Source of the DNA: Lacticaseibacillus absianus
GTDB lineage: Bacteria; Bacillota; Bacilli; Lactobacillales; Lactobacillaceae
Reading direction: 5' to 3'
Assembly (NCBI RefSeq): GCF_013407595.1
Contig: NZ_JABEKX010000002.1
Coordinates: 868,001-932,000 of the forward strand
DNA length: 64,000 nucleotides
Both the position numbers and the translations under genes were made by a program. Within the stretch, counting starts at the first letter, position 1, and every line of letters starts with the position of its first letter. This document shows, in pieces, positions 43,108-51,327 of the stretch. Under the pieces are notes generated by a model. That model saw only the letters and a program-made list of their open reading frames with translations, searched no databases and was not told where the DNA came from.

Positions 43108-44448
43108 TCAGCGCTTCACCAGACTCGCGATGAAGAAGCCATCCGTCCCGTAATCGTCTGGAAAAAGCTGAAGCGCAGGCCCCCCATGCGCGCGGTCCAA
43201 CGGCTGGGCCAGCGGGACTGGGACCTGCTCGAACTCAGGGTGCGCCGCCAAAAACGCCGCGACGACCCCCTGGTTCTCCTCTTCGACCATCGTGCAAGTG
43301 CTATACGTCAGCCGTCCCTGTGATTTTAGCAGAGGGGCGGCCGCGTCGAGAAGTGCGCGCTGGATCTTTGGCAAATTCTCAAGGTCTTGTGGGGTCTTCT
43401 CGTAACGGATCTCAGGCTTGCGCCGGATCAAGCCCAGCCCTGAGCAAGGCGCGTCGATCAGGATGCGATCAAAAGACGCCGGGGCAAACGCCGTTCCGAC
43501 TGTCCGGGCGTCCATCGCCTGCGCCGTGATGCGATCTGTCAGGCCCAGGCGCGCCGCGTTTTGTTCGATCAGGCGAACCTTGTGTGGGTGCAGGTCTAAC
43601 GCGTCCACGTGGCCCCCAAGTGCAGGGTCGAGGAACTGCGCGATGTGCGTGGTCTTCCCCCCCGGAGCCGCGCAAGCATCGAGCACTCGGTCGCCAGGTT
43701 CAAGCGCCAGGCTCGGCGCGACCAGCATCGAGCTTTCGTCCTGCAAGGTGAAGGCCCCGACGACGAACTCCGGGAGCGCGGCAAAATGCCCGCCAGGCGC
43801 GACGAGGCCATCCGGTGACAGCAGGGAGTCGCGCAATTCAGGAAAGCGCGACTGTAGCTCGGCCTTGAGCTCGGCGCGGGTCCCCTTGGTCGTGTTCACG
43901 CGCAGGCTAGCCTCGGCTGGCTGGTTGATCGACGCCAGGATGCTGCTGGCCTTCTCAAGTCCGAGCTGGTCGACCAGCTTGTCGACCAGCCAGCGCGGTA
44001 CGCTGGCGGTGACGCTGAGGCGCGCCAAGGGATCGGTGATCGTCTGCGGGTCCGGCAGACCGCGCCGCTGGATGTTACGCAGGACCGCGGTGACGAACTT
44101 CGCGATCCCGATGTGGCCCAGACGCTTGGCGATCTGCGTAGATTCGTAGAAGATCGCCCGTTCCGGGACCTTGTCGAGATAGACCATCTGAAACACGGCG
44201 GTGTCGAGCAGCACACGCACCCAGGCGTCGAGTGGCTTGGCGCCGATGAACGGCGCAAGGTAATAGTCGAGCGTCAGCTGATGTTGGATCACCCCGTAAA
44301 CCAGCGTGGTCGCTAAGTTCGCGTCACGCGCCTCCAAGTGGGCCTGGCGCAAGCTCGCGTCGAGCGCGAGGTTCGCGTAGCTCCCCTGTGTGCGCACCTT
44401 CGTCAGGATCGTGACCGCCAGGGTCCGCGGGTCAGTTGGTTTCGCCAA
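43108..44448 (-). CDS. rsmB: 16S rRNA (cytosine-967-C5)-methyltransferase
   Basis: A 446-residue enzyme with an N-terminal NusB-like domain (about 1-135) and a C-terminal SAM-dependent methyltransferase. The latter has DACAAPGGKTTHIA, DALDLHPHKVRLIEQNA, DAPCSGLGLIRRKPEIRY with the Cys of motif IV, and STCTMVEEEN with the Cys of motif VI. TTG start at 44448, GGAGA upstream, 17-nt overlap with fmt. Confidence 0.95.
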   Translation of the reverse strand: MAKPTDPRTLAVTILTKVRTQGSYANLALDASLRQAHLEARDANLATTLVYGVIQHQLTLDYYLAPFIGAKPLDAWVRVLLDTAVFQMVYLDKVPERAIFYESTQIAKRLGHIGIAKFVTAVLRNIQRRGLPDPQTITDPLARLSVTASVPRWLVDKLVDQLGLEKASSILASINQPAEASLRVNTTKGTRAELKAELQSRFPELRDSLLSPDGLVAPGGHFAALPEFVVGAFTLQDESSMLVAPSLALEPGDRVLDACAAPGGKTTHIAQFLDPALGGHVDALDLHPHKVRLIEQNAARLGLTDRITAQAMDARTVGTAFAPASFDRILIDAPCSGLGLIRRKPEIRYEKTPQDLENLPKIQRALLDAAAPLLKSQGRLTYSTCTMVEEENQGVVAAFLAAHPEFEQVPVPLAQPLDRAHGGPALQLFPDDYGTDGFFIASLVKR

Positions 44449-45382
44449 TGATCAAATCTCCTTCTTGAATAGACTGACCGGCGCCGTTCAAAAACGCCGC
44501 GATCGGTTGCTTCGCCTTGCCTGCTGGCTGCAGCTCATCGACGGCAAACGTGGTCCCGTCACCCGCCGCCAGCACCAAGCGCTTCTTACTGCGGGTGATC
44601 ACCGTGCCCGGCACGGCCGCCGTGCGGTCCGCTAGCGGCGTGATCGCCCACAGCTTGGTGCGCACGCCCAGCAAGTCGACCCAGCCCCCGACGTCTGGCC
44701 GCAAGCCGCGGACCCAGTTGTCGAGCTGGACCGCCGGTAGCGTGATGTCGAGGTGTTCGTCAGCCTTCTTCAACGTCGGCGAGAACGTCACCTCGGCTTC
44801 TGGCTGTGGCGTCTTGGTGGCCGTACCGGCGATCACTGCCGGCAGGGTCGCCAGCAGCAGGTCCCGGCCCAGCAGACTGAGTTTGGCAAAGGCGGTGCCG
44901 GTGTCATCGGTCCGCGTCAGCGGCAACTTGGCCTGCGCGTACATCCCCCCGGCGTCCATCGCCTTGACCATCTCGATGATCGTCACGCCGGTCTCGGTAT
45001 CACCGTTGATGATACTGTACTGGATCGGCGCCCCACCGCGGTACTTCGGTAGCAGGGAGCCGTGCACGTTGAGCGCTGCGATCTTCGCCGCGTTCAGAAA
45101 CTTGGTCGGCAAAAACTGCCCATACGCGGCGGTGATGATCAGGTCCGGCGCCAGGGCGATCGCGTCGGCGAGCTCTGGTGAGCCGGCCAGCTTCTCCGGC
45201 TGCAACACCGGCAACCCCAGCGCGGTTGCGGCCTGCTTGACCGGGCTCGCATGCAGGACCTGCTTACGCCCCACTTTACGGTCGGGTTGGGTGAACACGG
45301 CCACCACGTCGTATTGTGCATTCAGCGCTTCCAGGATCGGCACCGCGAACTGTGGGGTGCCGAGAAAAATAATAGATGTCAT
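44432..45382 (-). CDS. fmt: Methionyl-tRNA formyltransferase
   Basis: A 316-residue enzyme formylating initiator Met-tRNA with 10-formyl-THF. Start IIFLGTPQFAVPIL; catalytic region NVHGSLLPKYRGGAPIQYSIINGD containing the Asn-His pair; GVTIIEMVKAMDAGGMY. A C-terminal OB-fold binds tRNA. The ATG lies about 45 nt after priA. The folate supplier folD is at 56.9 kb. Confidence 0.96.
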   Translation of the reverse strand: MTSIIFLGTPQFAVPILEALNAQYDVVAVFTQPDRKVGRKQVLHASPVKQAATALGLPVLQPEKLAGSPELADAIALAPDLIITAAYGQFLPTKFLNAAKIAALNVHGSLLPKYRGGAPIQYSIINGDTETGVTIIEMVKAMDAGGMYAQAKLPLTRTDDTGTAFAKLSLLGRDLLLATLPAVIAGTATKTPQPEAEVTFSPTLKKADEHLDITLPAVQLDNWVRGLRPDVGGWVDLLGVRTKLWAITPLADRTAAVPGTVITRSKKRLVLAAGDGTTFAVDELQPAGKAKQPIAAFLNGAGQSIQEGDLIIGETN

Positions 45383-45429
45383 TCATTAGCCTCGATTCGT
45401 CGGTCCATGTGCTCACTATTATACACGTC

Positions 45430-47844
45430 TCACATGAAATTCTGCGGCTCACGGTCGATCGCGACGAAGAATCCGTTGCGACTGGCCGCTTGCGTTTCGT
45501 CCAAGATCGCCTTGAGCGTCTGATCCAGTTGGGGTTCGCGCTTATACTTGATCACTAGCTGGTAGAAGTAGCGGTTCTTCAGTCGGGCGATCGCGCCGGG
45601 CGTCGGTCCAAGCACGATCGCGGTGGGCGACAGCGCCTTGCGCAGCTGCGCGGCCAGGCTGAAGATCGCCTTGGCCGCTTCGTCCTCATCCGGGTGGCTG
45701 ACCGTCAGCTTCGTGGTGAAGTAGTACGGCGGGTAGTCCCCCCGGTGGCGGATCGTCATCTCGTGGCGAAAGAACCCTTCGTAATCATGGTGCTGCGCGA
45801 ACTGGATCGCGTAGTGCTCCGGGTTGAAGGATTGGATGAAGACCTCACCGCGCTTATCGGCGCGTCCGGCGCGGCCGGACACCTGCGTCAAGAGCTGGAA
45901 CGTCCGCTCACTGGCGCGAAAGTCCGGCATCCCCAGTCCCGTGTCGGCATTGATCACACCGACCAGTGTGACGTTCGGGAAGTCCAGTCCCTTGGCGATC
46001 ATCTGCGTGCCCAGCAGGATATCCGCTTCACCCGCCCCAAACGCCGAGAGGATCCGCTCGTGCCCCCCCTTGCGCCGGGTCGTGTCCACGTCCATTCGCA
46101 GCACCCGCGCCTCAGGCAGCAAGGTGTGCAGCGACTGTTCCACTTTTTGCGTGCCCGTCCCGTAGTAGCGGATCTTCTTAGACCCGCAGCTCGGGCAGAC
46201 CGTCGGGATCGGTTCCTCGTGACCGCAGTAGTGGCAACGCAGCGTGTGGGTGTCCATGTGCAACGTCAGGCTGATATCGCAGTTCGGGCACTGCACGACG
46301 AAGCCACACTCGCGGCACATCACGAAGCTCGAATAGCCCCGCCGGTTCAGCAGCAGCACACTCTGTTCCCCACGCGCCAGGCGCAGCGCCAGGGCGTCTA
46401 GGAGGTCCTTAGAAAAATCATCCTTGCCCCCGCGCTTATAGGCGTCGCGCATATCGACAATGTGCACCGTCGGCATCGGGTGTGCATTGATCCGCTGGGG
46501 CAGCATCAGCGGGGTGTAGACCTGCTTGGCGGCCCGCGCCCGCGATTCCAGGCTCGGCGTCGCCGATCCGAGGACCACCGGCGCGTGGTGCGTCGCCGCC
46601 CGGTGCAGGATCACATCGCGCGCGTGGTAGCGCGGGGCATCGTCTTGCTTATAACTCGACTCGTGCTCCTCGTCGATAATGAACACACCGATGTTGGTGA
46701 GCGGCGCGAACGCCGCGGAGCGTGCCCCCACGACCACGCGCGCCTCACCGCGCTGGATCCGGCGCCACTCATCGAACTTTTCACCATCGGATAAGCCGCT
46801 ATGCATCACCGCGACAGTTGCGCCGAAGCGCCCCTTGACGCGGTGGACCATCTGCGGCGTCAACGCGATCTCTGGCACCAACATCATCGCGTTGCGCCCC
46901 TGAGCCAAAGCGGCAGCGATCACCTGCAGGTACACTTCAGTCTTTCCGGAGCCGGTCACCCCCTCCAGCAGGAACGTCTCGGCGCGTGTGGCTGTGACCG
47001 CCGCTTGGATCGCGGTCGTCACGGCCGCCTGCGCAGAGGTCAACGTCAGTGGCGCGGTGTGCGGCTGGTCGTCAAGTTGCGCGTAAGGCGCGCGGTAGAC
47101 CTCACGCGCCTCGAGGGTCAACCACCCGCGCTTGGCGCCAGCCACCAAGTCCGCACGCACTAGGCCGGTGTCTGCCGTCACCGCGGCGACCGCAGGCGTC
47201 TCATGCGCCGCCTGCCACTGGGCCAGTAGGTCCAGCAGCTGCAACTGCTTCGTGGCGTTCGGGCGGACAGCAACACGCAACGCGGCGTAGTCGGCCTCAG
47301 CGTCAGGGACGACATAGTCTTGCGTCTTGACCGTCGCGCGATCCTTGCGCGCGTAATGGAGGGTCAGTGCCCCGCTTTGGACCAATCGCAGGACCTGCGC
47401 CGTCGCCGCCTCATCGAGGTCGGCCAGCGGCAGTCCTGCACGGTCGCCGAGCAGCGCTTGCGCCGCTGGCGTCGGCTTAGGCCCTAGGACCGCCGTCTTG
47501 ATCGTCTCGATCTTCAGCATTGTCGGCAACATCGTCTGGATGCAGGTGATCCAAAACGCGAAGGTGGTCTGCGCGAGCCACTGCGACAAGGCGAGTCCCT
47601 CTGCGTTCAACACGGGGGTGTAATCCAGCACCGCCAGGATCGGCTTCAGGTCGCCGTCATAGTCAGCCGCCGCGTTGACGGCGACCACCATGCCTGCGAC
47701 CTGCCGCGCGCCGCGGCCGAACTGGACCCACACCCGCATGCCCGGCTGGATCTGGCCGGCCAACGCCGCGGGGATCGCGTAATCGAAGGGTTTGTCCGTC
47801 TGCATCGTCGGCACATCGACGATGACCTTGGCGACGGCGGTCAT
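45430..47844 (-). CDS. priA: Primosomal replication-restart helicase PriA
   Basis: An 804-residue protein with an N-terminal DNA-binding half, then a SF2 helicase: GVTGSGKTEVYL, IIDEEHESSYKQ, and GSATPSLES. It is interrupted by a zinc-binding insert with paired Cys motifs (CRECGFVVQCPNC, CHYCG, CPSCGS). C-terminal TQMIAKGLDFPNVTLVGV and VSGRAGRADKRG complete it. The start overlaps the coaBC stop by 4 nt (ATGA). Confidence 0.96.
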   Translation of the reverse strand: MTAVAKVIVDVPTMQTDKPFDYAIPAALAGQIQPGMRVWVQFGRGARQVAGMVVAVNAAADYDGDLKPILAVLDYTPVLNAEGLALSQWLAQTTFAFWITCIQTMLPTMLKIETIKTAVLGPKPTPAAQALLGDRAGLPLADLDEAATAQVLRLVQSGALTLHYARKDRATVKTQDYVVPDAEADYAALRVAVRPNATKQLQLLDLLAQWQAAHETPAVAAVTADTGLVRADLVAGAKRGWLTLEAREVYRAPYAQLDDQPHTAPLTLTSAQAAVTTAIQAAVTATRAETFLLEGVTGSGKTEVYLQVIAAALAQGRNAMMLVPEIALTPQMVHRVKGRFGATVAVMHSGLSDGEKFDEWRRIQRGEARVVVGARSAAFAPLTNIGVFIIDEEHESSYKQDDAPRYHARDVILHRAATHHAPVVLGSATPSLESRARAAKQVYTPLMLPQRINAHPMPTVHIVDMRDAYKRGGKDDFSKDLLDALALRLARGEQSVLLLNRRGYSSFVMCRECGFVVQCPNCDISLTLHMDTHTLRCHYCGHEEPIPTVCPSCGSKKIRYYGTGTQKVEQSLHTLLPEARVLRMDVDTTRRKGGHERILSAFGAGEADILLGTQMIAKGLDFPNVTLVGVINADTGLGMPDFRASERTFQLLTQVSGRAGRADKRGEVFIQSFNPEHYAIQFAQHHDYEGFFRHEMTIRHRGDYPPYYFTTKLTVSHPDEDEAAKAIFSLAAQLRKALSPTAIVLGPTPGAIARLKNRYFYQLVIKYKREPQLDQTLKAILDETQAASRNGFFVAIDREPQNFM

Positions 47845-49022
47845 GCCCGCACCTGCTGGATGTGACGGAGGATCGCCGCGGCCACATTGACTTTGCTGGC
47901 CTCAGGCACACTGACCGGTGCTTGGTCCGGCGTCAGCAGCGTCACTTGGTTGGTCGCCGCGTTGAAGCCGTGGCCGTCACCGACCCGGTTGGCCACGAGC
48001 ATGTCCACGTGCTTGCGCGCGAGCTTGGCGGTCGCGTTCGCTAGGACATCATTCGTCTCGGCCGCAAACCCAACGACGAATTGGTGCGTCTTGGTCGCCC
48101 CCAGCCCCGCGAGAATATCGGGATTCTGCACCAGCTCAAGGGTGAGGCCCGCGTCACCGGTTTTTTTGAGTTTCTGCGTCGCCGTGTACTTCGGTCGGTA
48201 ATCGGCCACAGCCGCGGCCATGATCACCACATCGGCCGCCGCGAACGCTGCCTGCACGGCCGTCTGCATTGCCTGCGCCGTTGTCACCGAGATGACCGTC
48301 ACCCCTGGGAGGACCGGCTGGTCGCCGGTCGTCACCAAGGTCACTTGGGCCCCTGCGGCCGCGGCAACATTGGCCAGCGCGGTGCCCATCTTGCCAGAGG
48401 AGTCGTTGCCGATATAGCGCACCGGGTCGAGGCGCTCGCGCGTGCCGCCAGCAGTGATCAGCACCGTTTGACCCGCTAAGAAGGGCTCGGGCTGTGCGGT
48501 CGCGATGAAAGCCTCGATCACTGGCAGGTCAGGCATTCGCCCGACCGCCGCGTACCCCTCCGCCAAAAACCCAGTGGCCGGCGGCAGCACCTGCCACCCC
48601 ATGTCCCGCAGGTGCGCCACGTTGGCTTGCGTCTGTGGGTTCACCCACATCTGGTCGTTCATCGCCGGGACTAAGAGCTTCTGCCCCCCAAACGCCAGCA
48701 GCGTCGTGGTTACCACGTTATCCGCCAGCCCGGCCGCCAGCTTCGCGATCGTGTTCGCCGTGGCCGGGACCACCACCGCCTGGTCCATCCAGTGCGCGAG
48801 CGCCACGTGTGCCACATGCGCTGGCTCGGCGAACTCACGCGCATCGGTCAAGACTGAGTGCTTGCTGACGGTGGCCAGCGTTGCAGCCGTCACGAAGGCT
48901 TCTGCCGCCTGCGTCATTGCGACCCGGACCTCTGCCCCACCGCGGATCAAGCTGCGGATCAGCAGTGGGACCTTGTATGCGGCGATCCCGCCTGTCACCA
49001 TCACTCCGATATGTTGCGTCAT
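47841..49022 (-). CDS. coaBC: Bifunctional phosphopantothenoylcysteine decarboxylase/synthetase CoaBC
   Basis: A 393-residue coenzyme A enzyme. The CoaC half (about 1-185) has VTGGIAAYKVPLLI, the active-site His region (HVALAHW), PATANTIAKLAAGLADN and PAMNDQMW. The CoaB half has TAGGTRERLDPVRYIGNDSS and AAAVADYRP. Oddity: in the flap motif that usually reads LACGY...GR, this protein has LAEGYAAVGRM, so the usual catalytic Cys of the decarboxylase is Glu. The ATG at 49022 follows GGAGG; an upstream in-frame extension is rejected. Confidence 0.93.
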   Translation of the reverse strand: MTQHIGVMVTGGIAAYKVPLLIRSLIRGGAEVRVAMTQAAEAFVTAATLATVSKHSVLTDAREFAEPAHVAHVALAHWMDQAVVVPATANTIAKLAAGLADNVVTTTLLAFGGQKLLVPAMNDQMWVNPQTQANVAHLRDMGWQVLPPATGFLAEGYAAVGRMPDLPVIEAFIATAQPEPFLAGQTVLITAGGTRERLDPVRYIGNDSSGKMGTALANVAAAAGAQVTLVTTGDQPVLPGVTVISVTTAQAMQTAVQAAFAAADVVIMAAAVADYRPKYTATQKLKKTGDAGLTLELVQNPDILAGLGATKTHQFVVGFAAETNDVLANATAKLARKHVDMLVANRVGDGHGFNAATNQVTLLTPDQAPVSVPEASKVNVAAAILRHIQQVRA

Positions 49023-49133
49023 GCCACGCGCCTCCTCATCAGTTGCCATGCGCATGCGCGCATGATTCTGCGTCATATTATACCAGACCTGCCTCACCGG
49101 CGGTCACACCGTCACCAACACCGCTACGCCTAA

Positions 49134-49160
49134 CGCAAAAAAACCGCCCTGTCAGGCGGT
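49134..49160 (-). terminator. rpoZ terminator
   Basis: ACCGCC pairs with GGCGGT (49143-49148 with 49155-49160), then seven T on the minus strand. Expression of coaBC onward must read through it or use another promoter. Confidence 0.75.
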
Positions 49161-49171
49161 CGCTAACGCGC

Positions 49172-49417
49172 TTATGCTTCGTGGTCCAACTTTTCGGCGT
49201 CGCGCTCGAGCAGCTTGGATTCCGGGTCGATGATCACGTCACCGGCTGCGACTTCCTCTAGCGCCTGGCCGACCATTTTCTTCGACCGGTACGTGGACAG
49301 CATCCGGATACTCCCGGGCGTTTCTAGCTCGTGCGCGCGCTTCGCGGCCAACACCGCCAGCGAGTAACGAGACGGCACCTTCGCGAGCAACTTATCGATA
49401 GATGGGTAGATGATCAT
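49172..49417 (-). CDS. rpoZ: RNA polymerase omega subunit
   Basis: An 81-residue omega subunit with the family start [20 protein letters not shown] and AAKRAHELE. It stabilises the beta-prime subunit. It follows gmk by 18 nt, the standard gmk-rpoZ pair. Confidence 0.94.
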   Translation of the reverse strand: MIIYPSIDKLLAKVPSRYSLAVLAAKRAHELETPGSIRMLSTYRSKKMVGQALEEVAAGDVIIDPESKLLERDAEKLDHEA

Positions 49418-49435
49418 GTTTGTCTCTCCTTTTGG

Positions 49436-50044
49436 TCAGTTGACCATGTTCTTGTAGCGATCGATCACCCGCGGGACCCGCAGGTGTTCGCTTTCGATGA
49501 TCCGCTCGATCCGCGCGACGGCCTTCTGGACCTCATCGTTGACGACGGCGTAGTCGTAGTTCGCCATCATCTGGATCTCTTCTTTGGCCTGCGCGATGCG
49601 CTTTTCGATCACCTCAGCCGAATCCGTCCCGCGGCCGGTGAGGCGGTTCTTCAGCTCCATCAGGTCTGGCGGGGTCAAAAAGATGTAGACGCCATCGGGG
49701 CACTTCTCACGCACCTGCATCGCCCCTTTGACCTCGATCTCAAGCAGGACGTCTCGCCCTGCATCCAACGTCTGGTTCACATACTTGAGCGGTGTGCCGT
49801 AGTAGTTGTCGACATACTTGGCATATTCCAGCATCTGCCCGGCTGCGATCTCCGCTTCAAACTGCGCTTTGGTGCGGAAGTAGTAATCGACCCCATCCAC
49901 CTCACCGGGTCGCATCTGACGCGTCGTCATCGAGACCGAGTACTGAAAGTCGCGATAATCCCCTTCGAGCATGGCTTGCCGCACCGTTCCCTTCCCGACC
50001 CCACTCGGGCCAGACAAAACGATGAGCATTCCCCGTTCCTGCAT
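49436..50044 (-). CDS. gmk: Guanylate kinase
   Basis: A 202-residue enzyme phosphorylating GMP to GDP. P-loop [11 protein letters not shown] (about 11-21), GMP-binding [19 protein letters not shown], and [12 protein letters not shown]. The ATG at 50044 with AGAGG upstream is preferred over an internal ATG five codons later. It heads the gmk-rpoZ-coaBC-priA cluster. Confidence 0.96.
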   Translation of the reverse strand: MQERGMLIVLSGPSGVGKGTVRQAMLEGDYRDFQYSVSMTTRQMRPGEVDGVDYYFRTKAQFEAEIAAGQMLEYAKYVDNYYGTPLKYVNQTLDAGRDVLLEIEVKGAMQVREKCPDGVYIFLTPPDLMELKNRLTGRGTDSAEVIEKRIAQAKEEIQMMANYDYAVVNDEVQKAVARIERIIESEHLRVPRVIDRYKNMVN

Positions 50045-50077
50045 GCTTTAACCTCTTTCATTAACTGTATTAGACCT

Positions 50078-50106
50078 ATTATGCGGTGTTTACCCGCAAA
50101 ATTCAA
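50078..50106 (-). promoter_or_regulatory. gmk-rpoZ promoter
   Basis: -35 TTGAAT (50101-50106), 17 bp, -10 CATAAT (50078-50083) on the minus strand. Confidence 0.65.
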
Positions 50107-50181
50107 GGTCTATCCGGCGGTTCCGCACCGCAGCACGGCGCTGACCGGCATTCACGCCGGATGCCGCCTTGCGCGCCCACA

Positions 50182-50859
50182 TCAAGTGGCCCGGAACACC
50201 TGCGCCAGGTCAGTCGTCGCCAGCACCCGCTGCGCCGCTTTTTGCCCGGCCACGAGGAGCGCCGCGCGACTACGTGGGCGAAAGTCGAGGATGCCGGTGG
50301 TGCGCGGCGCCGGCTGGATCAAGTAGTCGGCCGCACCACGCACTGGCCCGAGGCCCTGGGCCGCGATCGCGATCACCGTCGTGGCCCCCAGATCGCGGGC
50401 GATGTCGACTGGCAGGTCGTTCACCACCCCACCGTCGATGTACGTCACGCCGTCGATGGTGACCGGCGCGAAGACGCCGGGGATCGCTGCGCTCGCCAGC
50501 AACCACACTTTGGCGGTCGCCGCTTGCAGCGTGACGACATGTGCGCGCGTTCGGCCGACTCCACACACCGCCAGTGCCGGCCACGGGTAGCGCCGCGGCA
50601 ATGCAATCAGCGCATCGAGTTGCGGCTCGAAGACGACCGGTCGACCGGGCACCCCGACGACCTGGCTAGGCAGCGCGGTCAACCACCACTGGCACATGGC
50701 CGCCGCATCCAGCCGGGTGGTCGCAAACGCGTTCATCGCGCCGATCGATGTGCCCAAAGTGAAACGAGGCCGGAGCCCTGCCGCCGTCAACGCTTGGTAC
50801 GCCCCGGCCTGAAAGGCCCCACGCGCGCCACCCCCTCCAAACACCACTGCTACCGTCAT
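50182..50859 (-). CDS. Patatin-like phospholipase family protein
   Basis: A 225-residue serine hydrolase of the patatin/RssA type. Oxyanion loop FGGGGARGAFQAG at the N-terminus, nucleophile elbow GTSIGAMNA (Ser in GxSxG, about residue 41), and the catalytic Asp in YIDGGVVNDLP. Shorter than many relatives (about 280) because the C-terminal lid is missing. Substrate unknown. The ATG at 50859 follows GGGGGAGG; the long upstream extension crosses the divergent SOS promoter and is rejected. Confidence 0.85.
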   Translation of the reverse strand: MTVAVVFGGGGARGAFQAGAYQALTAAGLRPRFTLGTSIGAMNAFATTRLDAAAMCQWWLTALPSQVVGVPGRPVVFEPQLDALIALPRRYPWPALAVCGVGRTRAHVVTLQAATAKVWLLASAAIPGVFAPVTIDGVTYIDGGVVNDLPVDIARDLGATTVIAIAAQGLGPVRGAADYLIQPAPRTTGILDFRPRSRAALLVAGQKAAQRVLATTDLAQVFRAT

Positions 50860-50896
50860 TTGCGATCCTCCCCCAAAAAAGATTTCACCAAAGTCC

Positions 50897-50925
50897 TTGC
50901 ACATCAGAACGTTTGTTCGTATAAT
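50897..50925 (+). promoter_or_regulatory. Promoter of the SOS-type small gene
   Basis: -35 TTGCAC (50897-50902), 17-bp spacer, perfect -10 TATAAT (50920-50925). The spacer is covered by the LexA-type box. Confidence 0.8.
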
Positions 50926-50945
50926 GAAGACACAAACAAACGTTC
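50907..50945 (+). promoter_or_regulatory. LexA (SOS) box with a second, degenerate copy
   Basis: GAAC-GTTT-GTTC (50907-50918) fits the Gram-positive LexA/DinR half-site pattern GAAC-N4-GTTC and lies between -35 and -10. A mirrored AACAAACGTTC (50935-50945) follows the -10, making an 11-bp inverted repeat with the first. This double-operator layout is typical of tightly repressed SOS genes. Confidence 0.7.
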
Positions 50946-50958
50946 GGAGGTCATCACC

Positions 50959-51258
50959 ATGGAAAATCACGCCCACACCCTTCAATCTGTCACGCACACC
51001 CTGATCAAGTCAACGCGCGAGTTCTTCGCCTTGGAAGAACCGGCCGTGGTGATGCCACAATTCCAGCTCCACGCATTCGCCGCTCAGGCACACGCCAAGC
51101 ATTACTTGGTCGCCGCCTTTTTCGCCGGTGAGGGAGACCCGATGGCCGGGCACCTGACGCGACAGCTCGGCGACGGACGCTATCTGCTTCAAGCATACCG
51201 CAGCAACGTGGTGCGTGTCGTGTCCCTCGCTCAGCTGACCTTCATCCAGAAGCTGTGA
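50959..51258 (+). CDS. SOS-controlled small protein of unknown function, 99 residues
   Basis: Starts MENHAHTLQSVTHTLIKSTR. It is a soluble mixed alpha/beta-looking protein with many His and Ala, including HAFAAQAHAKHYLVAAFF (about 38-55), and a C-terminal YRSNVVRVVSLAQLTF strand pattern. No signal or membrane helix. CGGAGG precedes the ATG. The LexA-type box in its promoter is the main clue to function: expression on DNA damage. It does not look like YneA or ImuA/B. Divergent from the patatin-like gene, convergent with recN (itself a DNA-repair gene) across a shared terminator. Confidence 0.8.
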   Translation: MENHAHTLQSVTHTLIKSTREFFALEEPAVVMPQFQLHAFAAQAHAKHYLVAAFFAGEGDPMAGHLTRQLGDGRYLLQAYRSNVVRVVSLAQLTFIQKL

Positions 51259-51278
51259 ACCCGATCACGACGCAGACA

Positions 51279-51317
51279 AATAGGGCGGCCCCCCACAGGA
51301 GCCGCCCTATTTTTTTG
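51279..51317. terminator. Terminator shared by the SOS small gene and recN
   Basis: A perfect 11-bp stem AATAGGGCGGC (51279-51289 with 51301-51311) and a T-run on the plus strand. On the minus strand the tail is weaker. Confidence 0.88.
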
Positions 51318-51327
51318 CGCCTGTGCC

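Noticed and set aside
50086-50958. Upstream extension of the SOS small gene to a 390-residue protein
   Set aside because: The extension runs antisense through the patatin-like gene and across the promoter and LexA-type box. The ATG at 50959 has the ribosome-binding site.
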